Below, piece after piece: positions 45,501 through 53,940 of a DNA stretch of 64,000 nucleotides (position 1 is its first letter; each line of letters begins with the position of its first letter). Source of the DNA: Hydrangea macrophylla (Eukaryota; Streptophyta; Magnoliopsida; Cornales; Hydrangeaceae). The stretch is taken from assembly GCA_033977485.1 (NCBI GenBank), contig CM066997.1, forward strand, positions 76,788,634 to 76,852,633, written 5' to 3'. Made by a program: the position numbers and the translations under genes. The notes under the pieces were generated by a model. The model searched no databases, was not told where the DNA came from, and saw only the letters and a program-made list of their open reading frames with translations.

Positions 45501-47463
45501 ATTGAAGAATGCTTCACAATTGATGAAGGTCCAAGTAGCAATAAGAGAAAGAGAGGTATTCTACATATTCTAACTTCTTTATATTAAGAACAAGTGAAAG
45601 ATTTTGTTAAAAAATTAGTTATATCACATTATTACATTAAGTGTTTCTTTGCAATGATAATAGGACCAAGGAACTTGAATGCCTACAGAAAAGGAAAAGA
45701 CAAAGGAAAAGGGAAAGCAAAGGTAGATGAAGATGAAGATGAAGATGAAGATGTGGAAGAAGAAGAAGACGAGGAAGAAGAAGAAGGAGAATGGGAAGAA
45801 GAAGGGGAAGATGAAAACAATGACTATGACCTTGATCTTGACGATGTCGAGTAACGATAGGCTAGCAACAATAGTGGACCTAGTGGTTTATTTTATGCAC
45901 ACTTGATAGTTGATATAAACTTGAATTTTGTGATGAATCTAATTATGAATTAATGGTTTAGTGAAGTATACTTCATTGCACTTATCTATTTGTTCTAATT
46001 GGGATCCGAACGCACATTTCGTGTCATTAACGCAATTATATGTGTCTTATATGTGCCTTATTTGATCTTTTGATTGTGCTTTTCTTCTTCTTTTTATTCT
46101 ACAAAGTTTTCTAACTGTTTTCTAGGTTTATCTTAATTTGTCACCGAATCTTACGATTCACGATTCGCGAATCCCGATTCGATAAGCTTGTGACATTTCA
46201 ATTCACGATACGATTCACGATTTGACAACTATGCATATATATTTATTCTTTTTTCTATGTCTAATTATTTCTTCCCCTTTCTGTGCCACCAAACATGTCA
46301 TCTCGTACGGTCTCACCTATCGCCAAAATTGTTAAATAAAGGGGATACATAGACATTTAAATCAAAGGGAGGAAACTACACTCCCCCAAGGCGAATATAA
46401 GAAGCATATGTGAATAATACCCTGTTATCATAGTAACCCAACATAAAAATTACAATGTGAATAATGTGATAGATAGTTAAGGCCGGTAGCATAATTGTAT
46501 TATGTGAAGAACCATTCTGTTAACCCTAACAAGCAAATATCACTACCGCCATAGTTACAACTGAAAACAATAGAAGATGATAGTGGTGATGCAGTAACTT
46601 GTAGTAACATAAGGTTTAGGATTTGGACTCTTTTATGTTTTGTGATTGGGATGTTATTTTTGTTTGCGACCATCATGTAAGGGTAGCATAGCTGTTAGAT
46701 AGTATAAACAAAGAGTTTAGGGCTCTCGTACTTCAGTTTTGGGACATTTGTATTGAATTTGGTAGTAAACTGTTAAGTTACCAATCACTTCAGAAGCTTA
46801 ACATGTTAGAGAATGAGCCCAACGAGGTACATCAAGCTTCATCACCCTCCCTCACGTGGAAAGCTAACAAACTAATCTCCACTATGGTGGAGACAAATAA
46901 CAAGGTGCAAACATATTGCATCAAATGGAGATCCGTTTAGCCTTAAGAACATAAAAATCAATATTCTGTAATGAATTTGTCAATTTGGTTGCAAACCCAA
47001 GTGAGCTTTTTAAGGTTTACAATGGAGAAATTCTCTTCCCAAAACCTAATACTTCAAATTCTCTTCAATTTCATCTTGGTTTTGCAATTATATAATTGCA
47101 TCAAATGGAGCAACTTTTGGAGAACTTTAAAAACCTAATACTTCAAATTCTCTTCAATTTCATCTTGGTTTTGCAATTACATAATTGCATCAAATGGAGC
47201 AACTTTTGGGAGAACTTTAATAATGATGATGGTGATGATGATGGCACGGAAAAGAAAGAGACCTGATCGGAGCTGTCATTGCGCTTGGCTTTGTTGATAA
47301 CAAGGTCCTCCCTCTTCATGTTGTCACCATATTTCTGAATGAACTGCTGTTTCGACATATTTACCTCGAAATCACCGACCAAGTAACTCCTGTCCATCAA
47401 CATCTGCATTACTGTTTTCCTTATTCTGAACAGCCTCGTTATCTCTTCCTCCGACGTCGACAT
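33503..47463 (-). CDS. NRPB5: RNA polymerase II, IV and V shared-type subunit 5 (RPB5), four exons, 206 aa
   Basis: Minus-strand exons at 47263-47463, 37392-37571, 36554-36667 and 33503-33628 join exactly in phase 0 through gt/ag introns and give 67+60+38+41 = 206 residues; plant NRPB5 is about 205. Recognisable segments are [13 protein letters not shown] and [16 protein letters not shown] (exon 1), [20 protein letters not shown] and [16 protein letters not shown] (exon 2), [20 protein letters not shown] (exon 3), and [19 protein letters not shown] with [15 protein letters not shown] (exon 4), the C-terminal assembly domain. The protein is a core subunit of nuclear RNA polymerases, in the jaw and assembly modules. 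The frame has no defect. Intron 1 is 9691 bp and full of transposons; introns 2 (724 bp) and 3 (2925 bp) are smaller. Confidence 0.95.
33880..33926. repeat. CA microsatellite followed by a run of 27 C
   Basis: A (CA)n run passes directly into an uninterrupted C tract at 33900-33926, inside intron 3 of NRPB5. The small ORFs that cross it are artefacts of the repeat. Confidence 0.9.
34735..34905 (+). pseudogene. ZNF593/Bud20-like zinc-finger gene fragment
   Basis: The frame reads [20 protein letters not shown] then [18 protein letters not shown]. This follows the C2H2 core and tail of plant ZNF593/Bud20 proteins (pattern: aromatic, VRDxHxKTKxHKRR, then LDxDLAxGxGM). The first zinc-binding cysteines are not both present and there is no proper start. 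It lies antisense inside NRPB5 intron 3 with no introns of its own, so it is probably a decayed processed copy. The family call is from memory. Confidence 0.5.
34988..35673. mobile_element. hAT-like MITE in NRPB5 intron 3, hosting a Stowaway
   Basis: The left end CTAGGTAGCACC and the right end GTCCGTGTTTCATAG are imperfect inverted repeats of the same type as the short MITE at 38266-38377. The flanks TATACAGT (34980-34987) and TATACAGA (35674-35681) differ by one base, which fits an 8-bp target duplication. The Stowaway at 35097-35389 lies inside it. Confidence 0.6.
35097..35389. mobile_element. Stowaway MITE (293 bp)
   Basis: The ends CTCCCTCCGTTCCAAAATAA and TTATTTTGGAGCAGAGGGAG are inverted repeats, and TA lies on both sides (35095-35096 and 35390-35391). 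Non-coding. Nested in the MITE at 34988-35673. Confidence 0.9.
37895..38553. mobile_element. Old MITE-like repeat with GGGTACGG-rich ends
   Basis: The left part (GAAGCATCAGTACCGGGTACTTGG) and the right part (CGTACCCGTGTCACG ... ATGCTAC) are loose inverted repeats rich in GTACCC/GGGTAC words. The right half is also present in the duplicated copy at 41897-42269. The ends and target site are not resolved. Confidence 0.4.
38203..38686. repeat. Left copy of a ~370-bp direct duplication around the Tekay fragment
   Basis: From AAAACAATGTTG to CAAGAAATGCA this matches 41897-42269 along its length, apart from point changes, small indels and one 112-bp MITE (38266-38377) present only here. It abuts the broken left end of the Tekay fragment at 38687. 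Confidence 0.88.
38266..38377. mobile_element. 112-bp hAT-like MITE with 8-bp target duplication
   Basis: The ends CTAGGAAGCACGG and CCGTGCTTCCTAG are perfect 13-bp inverted repeats, and GTATGTAG flanks both sides (38258-38265 and 38378-38385). The related copy at 41897-42269 has no element at this place (it reads GGATTAATGTAGTAGTG), so it shows the empty site. Confidence 0.92.
38687..41896 (+). mobile_element. 3' part of a Tekay/Del-like element: internal remnant and 3' LTR
   Basis: The internal part (38687-39342) has no intact coding sequence and ends in GGGGACCAAACTTGTT and AAAGAGGGGAAGGG, the run-up and polypurine tract I associate with this lineage. The LTR (39343-41896, 2554 bp) starts TGTAATAACCCGG and ends GGGGCGTGACA. 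The 5' part of the element is gone. The left break falls exactly at the end of the left copy of the flanking duplication. Confidence 0.8.
39343..41896 (+). repeat. Tekay/Del-like 3' LTR, 2554 bp
   Basis: TGTAATAACCCGG ... GGGTTTGGGGCGTGACA. A single CG-rich near-palindrome CTCGCCCGAGCGAG lies at about 41611-41624, about 275 bp before the LTR end, the same zone as the palindrome arrays of the other LTRs. The ORFs crossing it are chance frames. Confidence 0.8.
41897..42269. repeat. Right copy of the direct duplication, without the MITE
   Basis: Begins directly at the LTR end and matches 38203-38686 without the 112-bp MITE. Beyond 42269 (AATTTCGAC) the sequence continues as ordinary NRPB5 intron, so this copy is the one still joined to the original locus on the right. 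Confidence 0.88.
42985..43115. repeat. Short tandem duplication in the hAT 5' region
   Basis: The stretch AGCCGACAGCTTCAAGGTGG ... ATATTTAGGG ... CAAAGTGGTCCCA occurs twice in a row, at about 42992 and 43059, with a small deletion in the second copy. It lies upstream of the transposase start. Confidence 0.75.
43288..45854 (+). pseudogene. hAT transposase gene with BED finger, DUF659 and dimerisation domains, broken
   Basis: The first frame (43288-43623) has a BED-type zinc finger ([11 protein letters not shown] ... [15 protein letters not shown]). After an A10G24 run the frame meets a TGA, then continues in the same phase (43627 on) with the DUF659-like part ([43 protein letters not shown]). 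A frameshift near 44250-44300 moves to the next frame ([24 protein letters not shown]). A clean intron (about 44799-44894) joins to [14 protein letters not shown]. Then [10 protein letters not shown] and [17 protein letters not shown] mark the hAT dimerisation domain (about 45170-45360), and a final exon is a highly acidic tail. The stop and the frameshift make it non-functional. Confidence 0.85.
43585..43618. repeat. A10G24 homopolymer run in the hAT transposase frame
   Basis: Ten A followed by twenty-four G. The run is inside the coding sequence and sits just before the in-frame TGA. Its true length may be uncertain in the assembly. Confidence 0.9.
46243..47042. other. Promoter-proximal part of NRPB5 intron 1, no recognised element
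   Basis: AT-rich intron sequence between the hAT element and the tandem duplication at 47043. No gene or transposon end was recognised. Confidence 0.5.
47043..47220. repeat. 89-bp tandem duplication next to the NRPB5 exon 1 donor
   Basis: The unit starting AACCTAATACTTCAAATTC occurs at 47043 and again at 47132 with very few differences, and ends about 43 bp before the splice donor at 47262. It lies in the intron, so it does not change the protein. Confidence 0.88.
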
Positions 47464-48008
47464 CTTCTTTTTCTTCTTTCTGATTAGGGTTTAGAAAAAC
47501 TCTGACTCTCTCTCTCTCTCTCTCACTTCTGCTCTGTAATTGACTGAAAAAAGGGAAAAGAAAAACAGAAACAAATTCAATCTAAGGGCTGAAGAATAAA
47601 ATTACAAGAAACTTACAGAGGATGAAGGTGAAGAGAGGATGAAGATCTGACTTCTGAGGGCTGCGACTTGGTCGTGGTCACGGGCGTGGTGGTCGTGTGA
47701 GGGTTCCGGTGTGGTGGTCGTGGTCACGGGCGGCAGTGGCAGCGGTGGTCGTGGCCTTCACGGCTACAACTTGGACGTGAAGAGAGAAATCAGAGGATGA
47801 AGGTCTGAGGAATGAGGATGAAGAGAATGGAGGTGAAGGATGAAAGACATTGAAGAGAGGAGGATGAAGAAGGAAGGGAGGGCACCGGGTTTTCTTCGGT
47901 TGTATTTATATCCTACTTTTATAACCCGTGCAGTGCACGGAAGTGAAGTCGTAAAAAGAAACTTCAAATGATCATCCGTGTAAGCGTAGTAAAAATAAAA
48001 CACATTAA
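47464..48008 (-). promoter_or_regulatory. NRPB5 upstream region with telo box and GA-rich leader
   Basis: On the minus strand TAAACCCTAA (47484-47493) lies 21 bp before the ATG. It is a telo-box word frequent near starts of plant genes for translation and transcription machinery. A GA-rich stretch (CT on the plus strand, 47501-47524) lies further upstream, and 47640-47760 is GC-rich with CGTGGT repeats. No clear TATA box was found. An ACCCGTGCAGTGCACGG near-palindrome at about 47926 may be the end of an old DNA element. Confidence 0.5.
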
Positions 48009-48501
48009 CAGTTCGTTTGGATTAAGAGAAATGGGAAGAAGAGAAGAGAAACATATCAAGAGAATAGAAGAGAAGAGAAGAGAAAAGAAACTTGAATTTT
48101 CTCCATCACGTTTGGATAGACAATAGAGGAGAGAAGAGAAAAGAAGAGAAACATAACTTTTGCTCGTTTGGTTAACTTTCATAATAGAAAAGAAAAGAAA
48201 GTACTTATAACCAATTTACCTTTTTATCCTCTATTAGGGATATATATTAGATGAAAATATAACATATTGGGGCATATTGGTCTTTTACACATTATTTAAT
48301 TAAGTTTCTCTTCTTTTCTCTCCGGAATCTCTCCGATTTGGAGAGAAACAAAAGTGAGCTCTTTTCTCTCCACTTTCTCCCCACTTTCTCTCCATTTCTC
48401 TTCTCTTCTCTCCCTACTTAAATTACCAAACGAGATAACTGGAGAGAAACTGGTACTCTTTCTCTTCTCTTCTCTCAATTTCTCTCAATCCAAACGAAGT
48501 G
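48009..48501. mobile_element. MITE upstream of NRPB5
   Basis: The ends CAGTTCGTTTGGATTAAGAG and CTCAATCCAAACGAAGTG are inverted repeats. The inside is purine-rich on the left (AGAAGAGAAG) and pyrimidine-rich on the right, so the whole 490 bp can fold back. Non-coding; the target duplication was not resolved. Confidence 0.7.
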
Positions 48502-48848
48502 TAAGAGTCTCTTGTTTTTAATGAATAAGAGAGAACATGATTTGTCTTGGTTGCGCTTTAGTTTGACATATGGTACTTTGAGACTTCTATATTATAATAA
48601 TATAATAAGATAATAAGATAAGATGTTTAAATATTCACAAACTAAAATATATTTATTGTACATCACTGAATGATATGAAACTTTTTTTTTCTAATAAATG
48701 TTATCAATTTCTTCATTAATTTTTTTTGTTACAAATTTTTAATTTTTATTATAGTCATTTTAGGAAATCAAAATTGTAATGAGAGGCTTTCATATTATAA
48801 TATATAATATAGATGCAGTAGTCAGTAGGCATAAAATATAGTATGTTA
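48502..48848. other. AT-rich spacer before the Tat element
   Basis: No gene seen. Rich in TATAATA-type runs. It ends with the target sequence TGTTA (48844-48848) of the Tat element. Confidence 0.5.
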
Positions 48849-49507
48849 TGATATGTACAAAAATATCTGGTCAAAGTCAAACCTCGCCACCTCAGCAAAG
48901 AGAAGTTAAGTCACCTTGAATCCAGGTCTATTGTTCAATCCTCCCAAGCCGTTGTATGAAACCGCCCGGTTTGGTCAGAAGCTCGGGCGTGCGCTCCAGA
49001 TTGGCCCTACATGGACGCGCCTCCAGAAGGTATGGTTGCTTGCCCAGCGGGCAACCAGGTAATTACATATCCTAGCTAGAAGACTAAATGGAAGGAGCAA
49101 GTAATTTCCTAAACAATTAGGAAACTCTCCTAAACACTTAGGGAACTCTCCTAAATTCGTGTAAATTATGTTGTAGTCAGATTAAACTTCCTAATCTGCA
49201 GACTTATCTTGTACGGGTGGTCTCTTGCACCTATAAAAGAGGTCACCCACCCCCATTGATGGGGGGTTGCATCCTGAACCTAGAGGATATCATAATATAT
49301 TAATTCATACCCATACACCCGGTCGGTTTTTCTGGTAGTGCCGCTTACTTTGTTGGCTCACCAGTCCCCGCTGGTGATCTATTAGTGAAAGCGCATTGAC
49401 GCACCCGTGGACATAGGTCACCTCATTAACGGGGCTGAACCACATCCAAACTTCATTGTGTTCATCTCTTTCATATAATTACTCTTACCCAATTTTTGGC
49501 ATCATCA
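48849..49507 (+). repeat. 5' LTR of the Tat element
   Basis: TGATATGTACAAAAATATC ... TTTTTGGCATCATCA. It keeps a TATA box, CTATAAAAGA, at 49231-49240, followed by a short GGGGG-flanked fold near 49250. The matching site in the 3' LTR reads CTATGAAAGA. Confidence 0.93.
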
Positions 49508-49508
49508 G

Positions 49509-49528
49509 TTTGGCACCGTCTGTGGGAA
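49509..49528 (+). other. Tat primer binding site
   Basis: TTTGGCACCGTCTGTGGGAA directly after the 5' LTR. It has the form seen in Tat elements, with one likely change from the common TTTGGCGCCG version. Confidence 0.75.
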
Positions 49529-49646
49529 ACGTCCAGTTTCTAATCAAGAAATCTTTTGACTGATCAACATACCACCGAAGTAGGGTAAGAAAACTACCAC
49601 TCAAACCGGTCAGGAGGACTCACAGCCCGGCGGGCCGACCGCCTCT

Positions 49647-51110
49647 ATGACTTCCGAGCAAGTCACCGCGGCTCTCGCACAACTCCTAGAGGGCCAACGA
49701 CAAACCCAGCAGCAGATTGAAGCGCTGCTGGCCCGACATGATGAGCTCCCCCGAATCGAGGAGCAGCCCAGGAAAGGTGTGCCCAACCGAAAGTCTCCCC
49801 GGGTTAGACAACATACCCACACTGCACCTGCATCCCCTCCGGGTTGGAGGCAGCGTGGGGATGAAGAGCGTAGCCATGCCCCCAGGCGAACCTGGCGATA
49901 CGCTCGGGCTAATCCGCGCGGGGCGAGAGATGCCAGAGACATCATCAACAGTAAGCGTGCTGCCAGAAATGAGGGGCCAGGACATATGGCCCAGGAACTG
50001 ACCGAGGACCCCCCGGCCAGGAGCCGAGGAGATCTCAGGCACACGATCACCTGGAGCCGGAACCAGAACCGGGTCCTATCCCCAAGGACAACACACTTTG
50101 AAGAAGAGGGCTCGTCGTCTGATCCGACTTACCGCTCGAACATAGAAAGGAAGATCGAGCGAAAAGATGTGAATGCTCAAATCCAGGACTTGCAGAAACA
50201 GATCGAGCAGCTGGGCCGCAAGCAACGCCATGATCATACCAACACAGAGACTGAGTCGCCCTACACCGTTCGGGTCACCGTATTTCCCATCCCGCGAAAG
50301 TTTAAGCCACTGCATCTCAGCTCTTACGACGGGATAGGGAGCCTAGTGGATAATGTTCGTACCTACAAGGCCCGAATGGCGTTGGTCACCACAGTCGACG
50401 AATTACTGTGCCTGGCCTTCCTCAGCACTCTCAAAGGGCCATCCGTGCAGTGGTTCCATGATTTTAAACCTCGAACGGTTGATGACTTCAAGACACTGAG
50501 CAAACTTTTCATTAGCCAATTCGAGGGATGCTTGACCGGTCGCAGCCGGACACTCAACTACTGACTGTAAAGCAACGTAAAGGGGAGTCCTTAAAGGACT
50601 ACGTGGACCATTTCAACCAGCAAAGGCTTTAAATTCGCCATTTGAACGAAACGGCCGCTATCATAGCCTTTTGCTCGGGAGTTCAACACACCAAAGTTAC
50701 TACGTTGTTTCATCATAACCGACCGGCAACCCTGGTGGAACTCTCAAAAAGGGTCGAAAAGTACATCGATACGGAGGAGTTTCTGAAATCCAAGCGCGCC
50801 AGCTTCACGGGAGACGAGTCCCCGAAAGCTAAAAGGAAACGTGAAGGCTCTGAGAAGGGTCCAGGAAAGAAGCCTAGACAAGATTAGTAGAGAGGTGGCC
50901 GGGATCCGGCCCTGATTACCTTCACGCCACTTTCCCGCCCAATCCACGAGGTTATGGCCGCCGTTGAAACCCAGAAGCTATTCCAGCAGCCAGTGAATCT
51001 GAAAAGCCCACCCGGTAAGAGAAACTAGGATAAGCTTTGCTGCTTCCACAAAGACCACGGACATGAAAAAGAGGACTGCTTCAAGCTTAAGATCGCCATT
51101 GAGAAGCTGA
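49647..51110 (+). pseudogene. Tat gag, frameshifted
   Basis: The first frame (49647-50564, 305 codons) starts MTSEQVTAALAQLLEGQ, then an arginine-rich region, a short coiled coil (NAQIQDLQKQIEQLGRKQ) and the gag core (FKPLHLSSYDGIGS; FLSTLKGPSVQWFHD; LSKLFISQFEGC). It stops early. The rest continues in other frames: KQRKGESLKDYVDHFNQ, then the ORF at 50642-50887, then a CCHC-like knuckle near 51041-51085 (CCFHKDHGHEKEDC). The product would be the particle protein. Confidence 0.85.
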
Positions 51111-51136
51111 TTGAGCAAGGACACCTAGCCGAGTTC

Positions 51137-51944
51137 GTGACGGCAGACAGACGACCTCGACAAGACACCCGAGGTTCTGAGCAGCCGCGACCCCTCGGGC
51201 AAATCAATGTAATCTCCGGAGGAACTTCGGGCAGAGGGGATTCACAGTTGGCCAGGAAGAGGTATGCTCGGGCATCCCGATCAGATGTCTGGTATGTCCA
51301 ATCTACCAGCTCCCCCCCCCCCCCCTCCCCCGACCGATGTGTTAACATTCTCATTCAAGGACATGCTAGGCCTGCACTGCCCTCACGATGATCCGCTGGT
51401 GGTACCGCTCTCCGTAGCAAACTATGTGGTTAAAAGAGTATTGGTGGACACGGGAAGCTCCTGTGATATCATGTTCGTCTCAACATTCGATCAGCTCGGG
51501 ATATCACAAGATCAGCTCTGACCGGTGGCCACTCCCCTGGTGGGGTTCAACGGGTCCAGCATGCAACCGCTTGGCACCATCGAGCCAGTTCTTATGGGGA
51601 CTTACCCCCAGCAATCATCTGTACCGGCTGACTTTGTAGTTGTAGAAGCTTCGTCTGTGTACAATGTCATCCTCAGGAGGCCAACTCTCAATAAAGTGAA
51701 GGCGGTTGTGTCGACATACAGCCTAGTGGTCAGGTTTCCAATCCCTCAGGGACCTAGAAGCTTGCAGGGAGACCAAGCGAGCGCTTGGAGCTACTACGTC
51801 AGCTCCTTGTGCAGAGAGGTCATCACTGAAACATTGAACATTCAGGAAATGGACCGGAGGAACCAAAGCTATGGAGTAGGTCCGGTGGAAGAACTGGAGC
51901 AAGTGATTTGGACCCGAAGTTCCCCGACCGGTGCGTTAGCATAG
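51137..51944 (+). pseudogene. Tat protease region, broken
   Basis: The aspartic protease motif VLVDTGSSCDIMF lies in the frame 51264-51521, which ends in a TGA. The same phase continues at 51525 with TPLVGFNGSS and YNVILRRPTLNKVKAVVS, typical of the protease-RT link. A run of 14 C at 51312-51325 just upstream coincides with the change of frame. Confidence 0.8.
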
Positions 51945-53310
51945 GCACTCTCTTGGAGCCAAGCCTTAAGGAGAAGTTGATCCGATTCCTACAGCAGAGC
52001 CAAGATGTCTTCACCTGGAGCCATGAAGACATGCCTGGGATAGATCCCCGGGTCATGTCTCACCATCTCAACATCGACCTGGACTCCCGACCGGTCAAGA
52101 AAAAAAGGTGGGGTATGGCACCCGAAAGACAGACGGCGGTATGTGAAGAAGTTGAGAAGCTCCTGAAGGTGAACTCTATCCGAGTGGTCTATTATCCCCG
52201 ACTGGTTAGCAAACGTGGTACTGGTCAAGAAAAGCAACGGGAAGTGGAGAATGTGTGTGGATTTCACTGACCTGAATAAGGCCTGCCCCAAGGATTGCTA
52301 TCCACTGCCTAGGATAGACCTCCTTGTGGACTCCACAGCCGGGCATGCACTCCTCTCATTCATGGACGCTTATTCGGGGTATAACCAGATCAACATGTAC
52401 CCCGGGGATGAAGAGAAGACCTCCTTCATCACGAACCAAGGAACATACTGCTATAAGGTAATGCCATTCGGCCTCAAGAACGCTAGGGCAACCTATCAAC
52501 GCCTGGTCAATCACATGTTCAAGAATATGATCGGGAAGTCCATGAAAGTCTATACTGATGATCTCTAGGTCAAAAGCCGAGACGAGTCTGACCATCTTGA
52601 ACATCTGGCCGGGGCCTTCGGCATTTTGAGAAATTCGGAATGAGGTTGAACCCGGCCAAGTGCACATTTGGCGTCTCGTCCGGGAAGTTTCTGGGACACC
52701 TAGTCAGCAAACAGGATATCGAAGCAAACCCCGAGAAAATCCAGGTCATCATAAACATGCGGTCGCCCAGGTTAACCAAAGAAGTTCAGAGCTTGGCTGG
52801 GTGGGTCGCCGCATTAAATAGATTTGTCTTTCGAGCTACCGACCGGTGTCTTCCATTTTTTAATATCCTCTACAAGGCCTTTCAGTGGTCGGAAGAGTGT
52901 GAGGAGGCATTTCAGGAGCTCAAGAAGTACTTGGCATCGCCCCCTTTACTCTCAACAGTCGTGCTAAACGAGGAATTGTTCTTATATTTGGCAGTGTCAC
53001 CTTCAGCAGTCAGCTCGGCTCTCATTTGAGAAGAACACGGGATACAATTCCCGGTCTACTACACCAGTCGGGCACTTCAAGGAGCGAAAAGCAGATACTC
53101 TTGCATAGAGAAGCTCGCCTTTGCCCTCATCACGTCTGCCCAGATACTTCACCCGTATTTCCAGGCCCACGCTATCGTGGTCCTTATAGATCAGCCACTC
53201 TGTCGGATCCTAAGCAGGCCTAAAACATCCAGAAGGCTTATCAAGTGGGCCTTGGAGTTAGAAGAATTTGAAGTAACCTATAAACCCCGCACGGCGATCA
53301 AGGGATAGGC
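51908..53310 (+). pseudogene. Tat reverse transcriptase and first RNase H, broken
   Basis: RT pieces: QDVFTWSHEDMPGIDPRVM (51908 frame), then WRMCVDFTDLNKACPKDCYP, LLSFMDAYSGYNQINMYP and YCYKVMPFGLKNARATYQRL, and KVYTDDL at the catalytic site, followed by a stop (52215-52568 frame). The thumb, LNPAKCTFGVSSGKFLGHLV, is in the 52640 frame. RNase H follows with VYYTSRALQGAKSRY and RLIKWALELEEFEVTYKPR in shifted frames (53036-53300). Confidence 0.85.
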
Positions 53311-53374
53311 CGTAGAAGATTTTTTTGTGGAGTTCACATGCCCAGAAGACCCGGTGGAAGAGGATGACCCGCCC

Positions 53375-53790
53375 TATCTACCGCCCGGTCGTAGATAGGT
53401 CCTCTAACAAGCAAGGCAGCAGGGCGAGGATCATCCTGACTACTCTTGATGGAATCCAGCTTGAGTACGCATTGTGGTTCGAGTTCCGGGCCTCCAACAA
53501 TGAGGCATAGTACGAAGCCCTGTTGGTTGGATTACAACTGGCCACATCGATGGGTACACGGCAAGTCCAGGGGTATAGTGACTCCCAACTCGTAGTCAAT
53601 CAAATTACCTAGGAATATGAAGCTTGGGAAGACAACATGGTAGCTTACTTGGCCCTTGTCCGAATAGTTTCGAAGAAATTAGAAGGCTTCTCCATAATAC
53701 AGATCCCCAAGGAAGAGAATACGAGAGCCGATCGGTTAGCCCGCCTCGCCTCGTCCTCCAAGTCAGACTTGCCCAGGATAAGGGTTGAAT
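53375..53790 (+). pseudogene. Second (archaeal-type) RNase H of the Tat element
   Basis: The segments SSNKQGSRARIILTTLDGIQ, YALWFEFRASNNEA, YEALLVGLQLATSMG and YSDSQLVVNQI, then EENTRADRLARLAS, follow the pattern of the extra RNase H domain found between RT-RNase H and integrase in Tat elements. Stops occur after NNEA and after NQI. Confidence 0.75.
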
Positions 53791-53940
53791 ACTTACCTAA
53801 TCAACTTGGAAGGCATGGAGGTCGATCCAGTCACCTTAAGCCCCTGTGGATGGATCTGGTCACGACATTTCTCACAACTAGCTTGCTACCGAACGAAAGG
53901 GAAGAAGCCCACCAGATAAAGTACCGGGCCGCCAGATATT

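Larger units (their letters stand above)
42335..46234 (+). mobile_element. hAT transposon, about 3.9 kb, in NRPB5 intron 1
   Basis: The left end CTCTGTTGTTAATATCG and the right end CGATTTGACAACTATGC (reverse complement GCATAGTTGTCAAATCG) pair loosely. Both ends carry dense subterminal repeats of the ACGATTCGATAC type (42348-42500 and 46148-46222), as in hAT elements. It is flanked by TATATATA/ATATATAT, which fits an 8-bp duplication but is low complexity. The transposase gene inside is broken, so it is non-autonomous today. Confidence 0.75.

Noticed and set aside
49610..50050. Minus-strand ORFs over Tat gag
   Set aside because: Shadows of the gag frame, which has clear gag motifs.
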